From positions 1 through 46,092 of the forward strand of contig NZ_WBUS01000011.1 in NCBI RefSeq assembly GCF_008933605.1: a stretch of 46,092 bases of DNA, read 5' to 3'. Under the pieces are notes generated by a model, which saw only the letters and a list, made by a program, of their open reading frames with translations, was not told the origin of the DNA and did not search any database. Of this stretch, positions 35,621-45,587 are shown in pieces. The DNA is from Albidovulum sp. GTDB lineage: Bacteria > Pseudomonadota > Alphaproteobacteria > Rhodobacterales > Rhodobacteraceae. The stretch's first letter is position 1; each line of letters begins with the position of its first letter. Position numbers and translations under genes: made by a program.

Positions 35621-36660
35621 CCGCCGCGCCCGAAATCGCAGTCGCGTTCGACAAGGTCAACATCGTCTTCGGCGACCATCCCGAACGCGCCCTGCCACTG
35701 ATGGACCAGGGGCAGAGCCGCACCGAGATCCAGAAGGCCACCGGCCAGGTGCTGGGCGTCCACGACTGCTCGCTGACCGTGGCACGCGGCGAGATCCTGG
35801 TGCTCATGGGCCTGTCGGGGTCGGGCAAGTCGACGCTCCTGCGGGCCGTCAACGGGCTCAACAAGGTCTGCCGCGGATCGGTGACGATCCACGACGGCGA
35901 CTGGAACTGCGAAGTCGGCGGCGCGTCGAAGGAAGACCTCCTGCGCGTGCGCCGAGAATGCGTGGCGATGGTGTTCCAGCAGTTCGGCCTCCTGCCCTGG
36001 CGGACGGTGCGCGAAAACGTCGGACTGGGGCTGGAACTCGCCGGCATGACGGCCGAGGCGATGCGCGAGAAGGTCGATGCGCAACTGAAGCTCGTCGGTC
36101 TTTACGAACGCGCCGACGCCAAGGTGGGCGAACTTTCCGGGGGCATGCAGCAGCGTGTCGGCCTGGCCCGCGCCTTCGTCACCGATGCGCCGATCCTGCT
36201 GATGGACGAACCGTTCTCGGCGCTCGATCCCTTGATCCGCACCCGGCTTCAGGACGAACTGCTGGACCTGCAGGAAAAGCTCAAGCGCACGATCATCTTC
36301 GTCAGCCACGACCTCGACGAGGCGTTCAAGATCGGCAACCGGATCGCGCTGATGGAAGGCGGGCGGATCGTCCAGTGCGGCACGGCGCGCGAGATCATCG
36401 CCAACCCGGTCTCGGACTACGTGGCCGACTTCGTCAACCACATGAACCCGCTTTCCGTCCTGACCGCGCGCGACGCGGTGGAGCCGACGCCGAACGCGAT
36501 CCCCACCGCGGGGACGACCGACATCGACACGCCGATCAAGGAAGTCATGGCGCGGCTCAAGGACGAGACGCGCGCGCTCGAGGTGACCGACCACGGCGCG
36601 GTCGTCGGCCAGGTCTCGCGCAAGACCGTGATCGCGCGGCTTCTGGACCCGCGGGGCTGA
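35617..36660 (+). CDS. choV: choline ABC transporter ATP-binding protein
   Basis: ChoV powers import. The 347-residue product has Walker [20 protein letters not shown], the Q-loop [16 protein letters not shown], signature [15 protein letters not shown], Walker [15 protein letters not shown] and switch [10 protein letters not shown]-terminal tail from about residue 300 resembles a CBS half ([20 protein letters not shown]), a regulatory element in ProV-type proteins. The start overlaps choW (ATGA). Confidence 0.95.
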   Translation: MTAAPEIAVAFDKVNIVFGDHPERALPLMDQGQSRTEIQKATGQVLGVHDCSLTVARGEILVLMGLSGSGKSTLLRAVNGLNKVCRGSVTIHDGDWNCEVGGASKEDLLRVRRECVAMVFQQFGLLPWRTVRENVGLGLELAGMTAEAMREKVDAQLKLVGLYERADAKVGELSGGMQQRVGLARAFVTDAPILLMDEPFSALDPLIRTRLQDELLDLQEKLKRTIIFVSHDLDEAFKIGNRIALMEGGRIVQCGTAREIIANPVSDYVADFVNHMNPLSVLTARDAVEPTPNAIPTAGTTDIDTPIKEVMARLKDETRALEVTDHGAVVGQVSRKTVIARLLDPRG

Positions 36661-36671
36661 AGAGCGCTCTC

Positions 36672-36694
36672 ACGGCCTTCCGGCGGAAGGTCGT
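36672..36694 (+). terminator. hairpin after choV
   Basis: ACGGCCTTCC (36672-36681) and GGAAGGTCGT (36685-36694) pair over 10 bp with one G-U pair and a 3-nt loop, 12 nt past the choV stop. There is no U-tract. The gene on the other side is convergent. Confidence 0.4.
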
Positions 36695-36739
36695 CAGCGC
36701 CGAGCGCCCCTCGCCCGGCGGCGGGCCGGGAGGCGCGGC

Positions 36740-37645
36740 TCAGAGCTTCGCCGCGTCGGCGGGCGGCGTGATCGCGCGCCGACGGGCCGTCGCCTCGCGC
36801 CAGGTCATGTAGCTGATCGCGGCGATGATCATGGCGCCGCCGAGAAGGACGAACGGATCGACGGCCTCGTCGAAGGCCAGCCATCCGAGCAGGCTCGCCC
36901 AGACGAGCTGCAGGAAGGTCACGGGCTGAGTGACCGTAAGCGGCGCGGCGGCGAAGGCCCGCGCCATGGCATAATGGCCGAAGGTCGCGAAGACCGCGAC
37001 GACGCCGAGCCAGGCGAGTTGTTCGGGTGCGGGCGGCACCCAGGCGGAGAGCGCGAGGGGCGCAAGCCCGACCGTGACCGTGAGCGACAGGAGCGCCACA
37101 AGGGCACCGGCCGGCAGATCCGCCGAGAGCCGCTTGGCGATGAGGTAGGACAACCCGAAGCTCACGGCCGCGCCGAGTTGCGCGAGATGGCCCGGCGTCA
37201 CCTCGCGCAAGCCCGGCCGCAGGACCACCAGCGCGCCAAGGAGGGCGATCGCGATGGCCGCGATCCGCCGCGCGGCGAGCGTCTCGCCGAAGAGGAGCGC
37301 CGCGCCGACCGTCACGACGATCGGGTTGAGGTAACCGATGGCCGTGACTTCCGCCACGGGGATGCGCGCCATCGCGAAGAACCAGAGCGTGACCGCGACG
37401 ACATGGAGCCCCCCGCGGCCGAGAACGAGCGGCCAGGCGCCAGCAGGCAGGCCGCGGCGCAGAACGGGGACGAGCGAGGGCATGAGGAAGACCAGGCCGA
37501 AGAGGAACCGGATGAAGGCCGACTGCGCGGCCGGAAGGCCGGTCCCGACATGGCGCACGGCGCCGGTCACGACGACGAAGGACAGCCCCGTCGCGAGCAT
37601 CCAGAGGATCCCGGCGAGCGGGCGGTCTTGATCGGTGGTCGCCAT
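36740..37645 (-). CDS. DMT/EamA-family transporter
   Basis: The 301-residue product has ten hydrophobic segments in two EamA repeats. One begins ILWMLATGLSFVVVTGAVRH and contains AEVTAIGYLNPIVVTVGAAL; the other begins LAQLGAAVSFGLSYLIAKRL and contains PLTVTQPVTFLQLVWASLLG. Members export amino acids or other metabolites; the substrate here is unknown. The ATG at 37645 has a weak ribosome site. It lies 53 bp downstream of argO on the same strand. Confidence 0.88.
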   Translation of the reverse strand: MATTDQDRPLAGILWMLATGLSFVVVTGAVRHVGTGLPAAQSAFIRFLFGLVFLMPSLVPVLRRGLPAGAWPLVLGRGGLHVVAVTLWFFAMARIPVAEVTAIGYLNPIVVTVGAALLFGETLAARRIAAIAIALLGALVVLRPGLREVTPGHLAQLGAAVSFGLSYLIAKRLSADLPAGALVALLSLTVTVGLAPLALSAWVPPAPEQLAWLGVVAVFATFGHYAMARAFAAAPLTVTQPVTFLQLVWASLLGWLAFDEAVDPFVLLGGAMIIAAISYMTWREATARRRAITPPADAAKL

Positions 37646-37698
37646 GACGCCGACAGAACGCGATCAGACGGGCGGCCGCAAGGGGGCATCCCCGCAGC

Positions 37699-38301
37699 TC
37701 ATCCGATGGCCAGCCGGGCCGCGATCGTCCACATGATGATGCCGACCACCCCGTCGAGCACCTGCCAGGCGCGCGGCCGGGCGAAAAGCGGCGCGAGAAG
37801 CCGCGCGCCGAAGCCAAGCGACAGGAAGAAGACGAAGGAGGCCGTCGCCGCCCCCGCAGCAAAGCCGACCGATCCGCCGGAGTACTGCGATGCGATGGAG
37901 CCGATCAGCACGACCGTATCCAGCCAGACATGCGGGTTGAGCCAGGTCAGGAGCGCCAGCGTCGCGATGACCCGGGTCAGGGGCTCACCGCCCCCCCGCG
38001 CGGCCTGAAGCGTCTCGCCACCCGCCCAGGCGGCGCGGAAGGCGCGCGCGCCGTACCAGAGAAGGAAGGCCACCCCGCCCCAGCGCAGTACCGCACCCGC
38101 CGCCGGCACGCGGTCGGCCAGCGTCCCCATGCCGGCCACCCCCGCGGCGATGAGAACGGCATCCGAGGCGGCACAGAAGAGGCAGACGGCGAGCACATGC
38201 TCGCGCCGGAGACCCTGGCGCAGGACAAAGGCATTCTGCGCCCCGATCGCCATGATCAGGCCGAGCGAAATCTGGAAACCGGCGAGAAAGGGGATGGGCA
38301 T
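37699..38301 (-). CDS. argO: LysE/ArgO-type amino acid exporter
   Basis: The 200-residue product has six hydrophobic segments and LysE/ArgO signatures: GLIMAIGAQNAFVLRQGLRR, CAASDAVLIAAGVAG, WGGVAFLLWYGARAFRAAW and LTWLNPHVWLDTVVLIGS. Such proteins export arginine or lysine. It is divergent from a LysR regulator of the ArgP type, the usual pair, so regulation by it is very likely. Confidence 0.87.
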   Translation of the reverse strand: MPIPFLAGFQISLGLIMAIGAQNAFVLRQGLRREHVLAVCLFCAASDAVLIAAGVAGMGTLADRVPAAGAVLRWGGVAFLLWYGARAFRAAWAGGETLQAARGGGEPLTRVIATLALLTWLNPHVWLDTVVLIGSIASQYSGGSVGFAAGAATASFVFFLSLGFGARLLAPLFARPRAWQVLDGVVGIIMWTIAARLAIG

Positions 38302-38355
38302 TGTGGGCTCCGTGACCGCGACGCGCCTTGACTATCCCTGCGGAGGAGATCATTC

Positions 38356-38366
38356 CAGTTAAACTG
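38356..38366. promoter_or_regulatory. candidate LysR operator between argO and argP
   Basis: CAGTTAAACTG is an 11-bp palindrome in the 89-bp divergent region, close to the argP start. It suits a LysR-type site but is short. Confidence 0.4.
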
Positions 38367-38390
38367 ATGAAGCTCAGATAAGTTCGGCTA

Positions 38391-39257
38391 ATGTTTGAAC
38401 CCGCTCATCTGCAGGCACTCGCCGCGATCCTCCGCACCGGCAGTTTCGAGGCCGCCGCAGCGGCGCTGAACGTCACGCCCTCGGCGGTCTCGCAGCGCAT
38501 CCGCGGCCTCGAGGAACGGCTCGGCACCGCCGTCGTCGTCCGCGCGGACCCGTGCCGGCCGACCACGGCCGGCGCCCGGCTGGCGCGGCACGCCGAGGAG
38601 GTGGCGCTTCTGGAGCGCACGCTCGCCACCGATCTCGGGCAGGCTGAGGGTCTGGCGCAGGTGCGCATCGCCGTCAACGCCGACAGCCTCGCGACCTGGT
38701 TCCTGCCGGCGCTCGCAACGGTGCCGGGGCTTCTCTTCGATCTTGTCATCGACGATCAGGACCACTCGGCCGACCTCCTCCGCCGGGGCGAGGTGCAGGC
38801 GGCAGTGACCGCCCATGGCGCCCCCCTCGCCGGCTGTGACGCGCACCCGCTCGGCCGGCTCGCCTACGTCGCGACGGCCAGCCCCGCATTCGTGGCGCGC
38901 TGGTTTCCGGACGGGGTGACGGCAGAGGCCCTTGCCGCGGCCCCTGCCCTCACCTTCAACCGCAAGGACCGGCTTCAGGCCGACTGGGCACGCGACATTG
39001 CCGGGCGGACGGTATCGCTGCCGACCCATCTCGTGGCGTCAAGCCATGCCTTCGTCGAGGCCGCCCGGCTCGGGATCGGCTGGGGCATGAACCCCCTGCC
39101 CCTCATCCGCGGGGAAATCGCCGCCGGCAAGCTGGTGGCACTGGCGGACAGGACGCTGGATCTCGCGCTCCACTGGCAGGTGACGCGACTCGCCGGGCGG
39201 GCGCTGGCTCCGCTCACGGCCTCCGTGCGACGGGCGGCCGCGGCTGCGCTGGCCTGA
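38391..39257 (+). CDS. argP: LysR-family regulator, ArgP/LysG type
   Basis: The 288-residue product has an N-terminal helix-turn-helix (LQALAAILRTGSFEAAAAAL and NVTPSAVSQRIRGLEERLGT) and an effector domain with AVNADSLATWFLPALA, which is close to ArgP. ArgP-type proteins activate the arginine/lysine exporter in response to those amino acids. It is divergent from argO. The ribosome site is weak. It ends 13 bp from the convergent yebC. Confidence 0.87.
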   Translation: MFEPAHLQALAAILRTGSFEAAAAALNVTPSAVSQRIRGLEERLGTAVVVRADPCRPTTAGARLARHAEEVALLERTLATDLGQAEGLAQVRIAVNADSLATWFLPALATVPGLLFDLVIDDQDHSADLLRRGEVQAAVTAHGAPLAGCDAHPLGRLAYVATASPAFVARWFPDGVTAEALAAAPALTFNRKDRLQADWARDIAGRTVSLPTHLVASSHAFVEAARLGIGWGMNPLPLIRGEIAAGKLVALADRTLDLALHWQVTRLAGRALAPLTASVRRAAAAALA

Positions 39258-39270
39258 GATCCGCGCGCGG

Positions 39271-40011
39271 TCAGAGCTGGGCGGCCACCTCTTCCGGCAC
39301 GTCGAAGTTCGCGGTGACGGTCTGCACGTCATCGTCCTCCTCGAGCGTGTCGATGAGCCGCATCAGCTTCTGCGCGGTCTCAAGGTCCACATCGGTGCGG
39401 GTCTGCGGCTTCCAGACGAGCTTGGCTTCCTCGCATTCGCCGAGTTGCCGTTCCAGCGCTTCGGTCACGTCCGAAAGGCTGTCGGCAGCGCAGTAAATCC
39501 AATGGCCCTCGTCGTCGGACTCCACGTCCTCGGCGCCGGCTTCGAGCGCGGCCATCATCACCGTGTCGGCATCCCCGGCCGAGGCGGCAAACGTGATCTC
39601 TCCCACCCGGTCGAACATGAAGCTGACGGAGCCGGTGGTACCGAGGTTGCCGCCGAACTTGGCGAAGGTGCTGCGCACGTTGGAAGCGGTGCGGTTGAGG
39701 TTGTCGGTCATCGTCTCGACCATCACGGCGATGCCGTTCGGGCCATAGCCCTCGTAGCGGATCTCGGTGTAGTCCGCCGCGTCACCGCCCTGCGACTTCT
39801 TGATCGCGCGGTCGATCACGTCCTTCGGCATCGACTGCGACTTCGCCGCCTTCACGGCGAGCCTGAGGCGCGGGTTCTTGTCGGGATCGGGGTCGCCCAT
39901 CTTGGCGGCGACGGTGATTTCCTTCGCAAGCTTCGAGAACATCTTGGAGCGCAGCTTGTCCTGCTTGCCCTTGCGATGCTGGATGTTGGCCCATTTCGAA
40001 TGGCCTGCCAT
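39271..40011 (-). CDS. yebC: YebC/PmpR-family protein
   Basis: The 246-residue product starts [20 protein letters not shown] and has [40 protein letters not shown] and [11 protein letters not shown]. This universal family has been described as transcriptional regulators and, more recently, as factors that relieve ribosome stalling at proline runs (TACO1/YebC). GGAGAGGG precedes the ATG at 40011; the frame extends far upstream antisense to the next gene and is not used. Confidence 0.95.
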   Translation of the reverse strand: MAGHSKWANIQHRKGKQDKLRSKMFSKLAKEITVAAKMGDPDPDKNPRLRLAVKAAKSQSMPKDVIDRAIKKSQGGDAADYTEIRYEGYGPNGIAVMVETMTDNLNRTASNVRSTFAKFGGNLGTTGSVSFMFDRVGEITFAASAGDADTVMMAALEAGAEDVESDDEGHWIYCAADSLSDVTEALERQLGECEEAKLVWKPQTRTDVDLETAQKLMRLIDTLEEDDDVQTVTANFDVPEEVAAQL

Positions 40012-40125
40012 GACCCTCTCCGTCCGTGCTTTCGGTAAACCGGCGCCTCTATATGTCAGAGGGCGGGGAACCTGCAAGCCGGAGCACCGGTTGCATTCCG
40101 CAGACGCGACCGGTTCACTGGGGTC

Positions 40126-41895
40126 ATGACACAGCAGCAGACCATCCTCTTCGCGCTCTTCGGGCTTGTCTTCGCAGCGCTCATCTGGGGGCGCTGGCGC
40201 TATGATCTCATCGCCTTCTCGGCCTTGCTGGCCGCCGTCGTGCTCGGCGTCGTGCCCGCCGAGGCCGCGTTCGCGGGGTTCGGCCACCCGGCGACCCTCG
40301 TCGTGGCGCTCGTCCTCGTCGTCTCGGCCGGTCTCACGCGCGCCGGGGTCGTCATGGCGATCGCGCGGCGGCTGCTCAGTCCGGAGCGTCCGCTTCAGGG
40401 CCATATCGCGGTGATGGGGGCCACGGGCGGACTCCTGTCGGCCTTCATGAACAATGTCGCGGCCCTCGCGCTGCTCATGCCCGTCGATGTGGAGACCGCC
40501 CGCAAGGCCGGGCGCGAACCGGCGATGTCGCTCATGCCGCTGTCCTTCGCGACGATTCTCGGCGGGATGATCACGCTGATCGGCACGCCCCCCAACATCA
40601 TCATCGCGACCCTGCGGCAGGAGTCGCTCGGAGCGCCGTTCCGGATGTTCGACTTCGCGCCGGTCGGGGCGGTCGTCGCGCTGGCCGGCACACTCTTCGT
40701 CGCGCTGGTCGGCTGGCGACTGATCCCCCGCCGGGCAGATGCCGGGACGGCCGCGGCCCCCGCCGCCTATCTCGCCGAACTGGTCGTCGGCGAGCAATCG
40801 CGCCTCGTGGGCAAGCCGATGTCGGCGCTTCTCGACGAGGCCGACAGGTCGAACGCAACCGTCCTGGCCCTGATCCGCGACCGCAAGCGGCGCTATGCCG
40901 TGGCCCGCGACCGGATCATCGAAGCGGGCGACGTGCTGCTCTTCGAGGCGGGAGCCGAGGCTCTCGACGAGCTGCGGTCCGGTCTGCGGCTGGACTTCGC
41001 CGACCAGCGCCGCAAGACCTATCTCACCGCCGAGAAGGCCGGCTTCGACGTGGTCGAGGCGGTGGTTCCGGCCACGGCGCGCGTCCGCGGCAAGACGACC
41101 GATGCGGTCGGGCTGACCTGGCGCCAGCGCAGTGTGCTGCTCGGCATTTCCCGCCGCGGCCAGCGGATCCGCGGCCCTCTGCGAAAGACCCGCATCCGGG
41201 CCGGCGACATCCTGCTGCTCCTGACTCCGGCGGATGCGGCCGACCAGGTCATCGAGTGGCTGGGCTGCCTTCCACTCGGGGGGCGCAGCGTTTCGGTCAC
41301 GAAGGAGCACCAGCTCTGGCCCGCCGTGGGCATCTTCGCGGCGGCCGTGGTCGCGGCGAGCGTCGGGCTGATCGACCTTCCCATCGCCCTCGGCATCGTC
41401 GTGATCGCCTATGTCGCCAGTGGCGTCCTGCAGCTGGCCGAGATCTACGATCATGTCGAGTGGCCGGTGATCGTACTTCTCGGCTCGATGATCCCGCTCG
41501 GCGGCGCGCTCGAAAGCTCCGGCGGCACGGACCTGATTGCGGCGGCGCTCGTCAGCCTCTCGCTCGGCGCGCCCGCATGGGTGGCGCTGCTCCTGCTGAT
41601 GGTGGTGACGATGTCGCTGTCGGACGTGCTCAACAACACTGCGACCGCGATCGTCGCCGCGCCGGTCGGCATCTCCATGGCCCATGCGCTGGGAGCCTCG
41701 CCCGATCCGTTCCTGATGGCGGTGGCCGTCGCATCCTCCTGCGCGTTTCTCACGCCCATCGGTCACAAGAACAACATGCTGATCCTCGGCCCCGGCGGCT
41801 ACCGGTTCGGCGACTACTGGCCGATGGGGTTGCCGCTCGAGGTTCTCGTGATCGCCACGGGCCTGCCGGCGATCCTCTTCTTCTGGCCGCTTTGA
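40126..41895 (+). CDS. SLC13-type transporter with two RCK_C domains, copy A
   Basis: The 589-residue product has two membrane halves (about 1-205 and 400-589) around a soluble middle with two TrkA-C/RCK_C-like domains (about 218-285 and 300-375). Motifs are [20 protein letters not shown] and [16 protein letters not shown] in the first half, and [19 protein letters not shown] and [15 protein letters not shown] in the second. The family moves anions such as dicarboxylates or sulfate. The substrate is unknown. It is convergent with a paralogue 6 bp away. Confidence 0.87.
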   Translation: MTQQQTILFALFGLVFAALIWGRWRYDLIAFSALLAAVVLGVVPAEAAFAGFGHPATLVVALVLVVSAGLTRAGVVMAIARRLLSPERPLQGHIAVMGATGGLLSAFMNNVAALALLMPVDVETARKAGREPAMSLMPLSFATILGGMITLIGTPPNIIIATLRQESLGAPFRMFDFAPVGAVVALAGTLFVALVGWRLIPRRADAGTAAAPAAYLAELVVGEQSRLVGKPMSALLDEADRSNATVLALIRDRKRRYAVARDRIIEAGDVLLFEAGAEALDELRSGLRLDFADQRRKTYLTAEKAGFDVVEAVVPATARVRGKTTDAVGLTWRQRSVLLGISRRGQRIRGPLRKTRIRAGDILLLLTPADAADQVIEWLGCLPLGGRSVSVTKEHQLWPAVGIFAAAVVAASVGLIDLPIALGIVVIAYVASGVLQLAEIYDHVEWPVIVLLGSMIPLGGALESSGGTDLIAAALVSLSLGAPAWVALLLLMVVTMSLSDVLNNTATAIVAAPVGISMAHALGASPDPFLMAVAVASSCAFLTPIGHKNNMLILGPGGYRFGDYWPMGLPLEVLVIATGLPAILFFWPL

Positions 41896-41901
41896 CCCGA
41901 C

Positions 41902-43680
41902 CTAGAGCGGCCAGAGAGCCGGGATGGTCATGCAGGCCGTGAGCGCAAGGAGGAGGTTCAGGGGAATGCCGACCTTCAGGTAGTCCGAGAACCTGTAGCC
42001 CCCCGGCCCGTAGACCAGCATGTTGGTCTGGTAGCCGATAGGCGTCGAGAAGGCCGCAGACGCCGCGAACATGACGGCGACGACAAGGCCGCGCGGGTCG
42101 AGCCCGAGCGAATGGCCGAGTTCGATGGCCACGGGCGTGAAGATCACCCCCACCGCGTTGTTCGAGATGATCTCGGTCATCACCATCGCCAGCAGATAGA
42201 CCGCAAGCACCACGAACTGCGGCGGCAGGTCGCGGAGGGCCGGGCTGACCCAGCTGACGAGAAGCTCCGCCGCGCCGGAATGGTCGAGCGCGGCGCCCAC
42301 CGCGAGCATCGCGAAGATCAGCGCGAGGAGCCGGCCCTCGATGAAGGAAAAAGCCTCGTCCGCGTCGATGCAGCGGGCCAGAAGCACGAGCGCCACCCCC
42401 ACCACCGACAAGGACAGGATCGGCGCGACGCCAAGCCCCGAGAGCGCCACGATCCCCGCGAGCACACCGAAGGCGATCGGGGCCTTCGACCTCCGGTAGG
42501 CCTTCACGGTGGGTTTCGTCACGTCGACGAGTTCCATGTCGGCCGCGAGCCGCTGGATATCCTCGGGGGCGCCTTCGAGGAGCAGGGTGTCGCCCACCAC
42601 GACGACAAGGTCGTCGAGCTGGCGGCCGATGTTCTGGTTCCGGCGGTGCACGGCGAGCGTGTAGACACCGTAGCGCCGCCGCAGGCGCAGTTCGCCGAGC
42701 GAGCGGCCGACCATCCGGCATCCGGGCGAGATCAGCACCTCCACCGTCTCGGTCTGGACGGAGGAGAGCTTGTCGACAAGTCGGATGTCCCTATTCTCCT
42801 GCAGGCCCAGCAGCTCCGCCATCTCGGTGCGGAGCACCACGCGGTCGCCCGCCTGCAGCACCACCGGATCGAGGTCGCGGCGCAGCGAGGCGTCGCCCCT
42901 CAGGACGTCGATCACCCGCACGCCCGGACGCTTGAAGAGGTCGACCTCGAGCGCCCGCTGGCCGGCGAGCTTGGAGTCCTCGGGCACCGCGACCTCCGTG
43001 AAGAACTTGAGCTTGCGCCGGTCGCCGAGCATTACGCCCATCGATTGCCGGTCGGGCAGGAGCCGGCGGCCGATCGTGGCGACATAGATCATGCCGACGA
43101 GGACCTGGATCGCGCCGAGGGGAGTGATCTCGAAGATCGAGAAGGGCTTCATTCCCTGCGCCTTGGCCACACCGTCGACGAGAAGGTTCGTCGAGGTGCC
43201 GATGAGCGTGACGGTGCCGCCGAGGATGGCCGCATAGGACAGCGGGATCAGGAGCTTGGAGGCCGAGATGTGGAGTTTTCGGGCGATCGAGACCATCACC
43301 GGGATCATCACCACGACGACCGGCGTGTTGTTCAGGAAAGCCGACGCGAGCGCCACGAAGCCGAAAAGGATGATCAGCGTCACCGTCGGACGGTGGCCGG
43401 CATTGGCCTCGGCCGTGTGCGTCAGCCATTCCAGCACGCCGGTCCTGACCAGCGCCCCCATGATGAGGAACATGGCCGTGATCGTCCAGGGTGCGGGATT
43501 CGTGAGCGACTTCAATGCCTCGTCATAGGGCAGGATGCCGAGGACGAGGAAGAGCGCGGCGCCGGCGATCGCGACGACCTCGGTCGGGAATCTCTCGCGC
43601 ACGAACATGACGAACATGCCCGCGACGATGAGCAATGTGAGAATCGCCTCACCGTCCGGCGAGAGGGGCAGAGTGATCAT
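41902..43680 (-). CDS. SLC13-type transporter with two RCK_C domains, copy B
   Basis: The 592-residue product has the same layout as its neighbour: FLNNTPVVVVMIPVMVSIAR and VTLIGTSTNLLVDGVAK, a soluble middle with two RCK_C-like domains (about 210-290 and 300-385), then IISNNAVGVIFTPVAIELG and AAFSTPIGYQTNMLVYGPGG. The segment YGPGGYRFSDYLKVGIPLNL matches [20 protein letters not shown] of copy A. The two are clearly paralogues but diverged. The ATG at 43680 has only a weak GGTGA ribosome site. Confidence 0.88.
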   Translation of the reverse strand: MITLPLSPDGEAILTLLIVAGMFVMFVRERFPTEVVAIAGAALFLVLGILPYDEALKSLTNPAPWTITAMFLIMGALVRTGVLEWLTHTAEANAGHRPTVTLIILFGFVALASAFLNNTPVVVVMIPVMVSIARKLHISASKLLIPLSYAAILGGTVTLIGTSTNLLVDGVAKAQGMKPFSIFEITPLGAIQVLVGMIYVATIGRRLLPDRQSMGVMLGDRRKLKFFTEVAVPEDSKLAGQRALEVDLFKRPGVRVIDVLRGDASLRRDLDPVVLQAGDRVVLRTEMAELLGLQENRDIRLVDKLSSVQTETVEVLISPGCRMVGRSLGELRLRRRYGVYTLAVHRRNQNIGRQLDDLVVVVGDTLLLEGAPEDIQRLAADMELVDVTKPTVKAYRRSKAPIAFGVLAGIVALSGLGVAPILSLSVVGVALVLLARCIDADEAFSFIEGRLLALIFAMLAVGAALDHSGAAELLVSWVSPALRDLPPQFVVLAVYLLAMVMTEIISNNAVGVIFTPVAIELGHSLGLDPRGLVVAVMFAASAAFSTPIGYQTNMLVYGPGGYRFSDYLKVGIPLNLLLALTACMTIPALWPL

Positions 43681-43831
43681 TCACCGATACCGCGTGTCAT
43701 GCGGCGCGATCATATCGACGCGGGGCGATTGGGCAAGCCGCGCCGGCACGGGCCGCAAGGACTCGCGAAACGGGGCACATATCCCGGGCACGGGCCCGAA
43801 TCGTTGCCGATGCGGCCATGGGCATGGGCCG

Positions 43832-43855
43832 GAACCGGCGGGGCGCCCCCGGTTC
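43832..43855 (-). terminator. GC hairpin after ymdB
   Basis: GAACCGG (43832-43838) and CCGGTTC (43849-43855) pair over 7 bp around a GC-rich loop, 12 nt past the ymdB stop. There is no U-tract. The rest of 43681-43866 shows nothing clear. Confidence 0.35.
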
Positions 43856-43866
43856 GCGGCCGGGAA

Positions 43867-44679
43867 TCACGGGCCGGATGGCGCGAGCCGGCCCCCGAGC
43901 CGGATCATGTGCACCGCAGTGGCAAGGCCGCTGCGGTCGTCGGTCTCCACCAGCGTGCCGCAGAGCGTCGCCTCGCCCGCCGCGGGGGTGAAGCGATCCT
44001 TTCCCATGCCGGTGACGAAGCGGCGCATCGGTTCGAGCTTTTCCATCCCGATGACCGAGTTGTAGTCGCCGCACATGCCGGCGTCGGACTGGAAGGCCGT
44101 GCCGCCCGGAAGCACCTGGGCATCCGCCGTGGGGACATGGGTATGGGTGCCGACGACGAGGCTCGCGCGTCCGTCGCACCAGTGGCCCATGCCCATCTTC
44201 TCGCTCGTCGCCTCGCAATGCATGTCGATGAGCGTCGCCTGCACCGCGCCGCCAAGGGGATGCGCACGCAGAACGGCGTCCACCGCCGAAAAGGGATCGT
44301 CGAAGGGCCGCTTCATGAAGACCTGGCCGAGCGCCTGCGCGACCATCACCTTCCGGCCGCCGGTGGCTGCGAACACGCGCGCGCCCCGCCCGGGCGCTGT
44401 CTTCGCATAGTTCAGCGGCCGAAGGATGCGCGGCTCGGTCTCGATGAAGGAGAGCATGTCCTTCTGGTCGAAGGCATGGTCGCCGAGCGTCAGGCAGTCG
44501 GCGCCGGCCGCGAGGAGCGCCTTGGCGTGCTCGGGCGACAGACCCGCCCCGGAGGTCGCGTTCTCGCCGTTCACGACCACGAAATCCAGCGCCCAGTTCG
44601 CGCGCAGGCCCGGCAGCCGCGCCGTTACGGCCGCGCGCCCTGCCCGCCCCATGACATCGCCGAGAAAGAGGATCCGCAT
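43867..44679 (-). CDS. ymdB: YmdB-type metallophosphoesterase
   Basis: The 270-residue product begins MRILFLGDVMGRAGR and has VVNGENATSGAGL, LTLGDHAFDQKD, IDMHCEATSEKMGMGHW and VVGTHTHVPTADAQVLPGGT, the metal ligands of this family. Bacillus YmdB is a cyclic nucleotide phosphodiesterase; the role elsewhere is unclear. GGCAGGAGCC precedes the ATG at 44679. In relatives I recall it next to 5-formyl-THF cyclo-ligase; here a surface protein gene lies between. Confidence 0.92.
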   Translation of the reverse strand: MRILFLGDVMGRAGRAAVTARLPGLRANWALDFVVVNGENATSGAGLSPEHAKALLAAGADCLTLGDHAFDQKDMLSFIETEPRILRPLNYAKTAPGRGARVFAATGGRKVMVAQALGQVFMKRPFDDPFSAVDAVLRAHPLGGAVQATLIDMHCEATSEKMGMGHWCDGRASLVVGTHTHVPTADAQVLPGGTAFQSDAGMCGDYNSVIGMEKLEPMRRFVTGMGKDRFTPAAGEATLCGTLVETDDRSGLATAVHMIRLGGRLAPSGP

Positions 44680-44894
44680 GGCTCCTGCCTAGTCGGCCTG
44701 CGGTCCAAGGGCAAGCACGAGACGCGGGTGGAGTTCGGCGCCGGAAGCCGGGCAGCCTTGTGCCCGCGCGCGCGCGTGACCCATTCGCCTCAGTTCCGCC
44801 CCAATTGCCCAGATCTTGCCGTATTCGTTGACGCCCCGCGAACACCGCCGCTACCCTTCGAGGAACGATTGCAGTCACGGTATCGAGGTGCCCC

Positions 44895-45551
44895 ATGGTG
44901 ATCAGATCCCTCCGGACGGCCGCGCTCCTGGCAGGCTCTGTCGTTGCCGGACTTGCGGAACCCGCGTCGGCACGGACCGTCACCTTCGACTACCTGTCGC
45001 CGGCGTACTACGACAGCCATGGCGGCCTTGACCTGCCCTATGTCGAGAACGGCGTCACCGTGACCTCGACGGACCCGTTCGGCGGCATCCTTTCCGAGTT
45101 CACGATGGCCGGGGCCCTGCACATCGACGACGCGCCCGCAGGCTTCACCGAAGGGGTGATCTTCACGACGGGTTCGACCTTTGACGTCCTCGGCTTCTCC
45201 TTCGTCTCGCTTGGCTTCGCTTTCTTCGACGAGGCCCCGACCGTTACCGGCAGCATCCTTATCCGCGGTTTCCTCGACGGGGTACAGGTTGTCCGTGACC
45301 ATGTCACGATGTCGCCGGTCTTCGGGACCGCTCAGGATATCGTGCTCGACTCGGCCTTCGCCGGTCTGGATGCGTTCTCCATCGAACTGATCTATCCCGA
45401 TACCCGGGCCAATTGCGACGCGCCCTGCGGGCATATCGAGCTTGACAGCATAAGCTTCGGCGGCATCGCCCCGGTGCCGCTGCCGGCCTCGGGGCTCCTC
45501 CTCGGCGCGGGCGTTCTGGCGATCGCGGCTTGGCGCCGGCGCCGGGGCTGA
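44895..45551 (+). CDS. VPLPA-CTERM sorting-domain surface protein
   Basis: The 218-residue product has a signal peptide (MVIRSLRTAALLAGSVVAGL, then AEPASA) and a beta-rich middle. The exosortase signal is at the C-terminus: VPLPASG (194-200), a hydrophobic stretch (LLLGAGVLAIAAW) and the basic tail RRRRG. Such proteins are exported, cut and anchored by an exosortase, often with glycan production. No exosortase is visible in the window. The ATG at 44895 has GAGG upstream. A TTGACG at 44828-44833 with TACCCT 18 bp on is a possible promoter. The opposite gene orientation from its neighbours suggests insertion. Confidence 0.88.
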   Translation: MVIRSLRTAALLAGSVVAGLAEPASARTVTFDYLSPAYYDSHGGLDLPYVENGVTVTSTDPFGGILSEFTMAGALHIDDAPAGFTEGVIFTTGSTFDVLGFSFVSLGFAFFDEAPTVTGSILIRGFLDGVQVVRDHVTMSPVFGTAQDIVLDSAFAGLDAFSIELIYPDTRANCDAPCGHIELDSISFGGIAPVPLPASGLLLGAGVLAIAAWRRRRG

Positions 45552-45587
45552 CCTCCGGCAGCGCGCCTCTCCCAACGGCCGGCCGGA

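Noticed and set aside
40012-41766. Upstream extension of the yebC frame
   Set aside because: It is antisense to the SLC13 copy A gene, whereas [11 protein letters not shown] is the universal YebC start.
44765-44776. Alternating CG tract of 12 bases, possible Z-DNA
   Set aside because: Short, and expected at this GC content; no association with a gene boundary.
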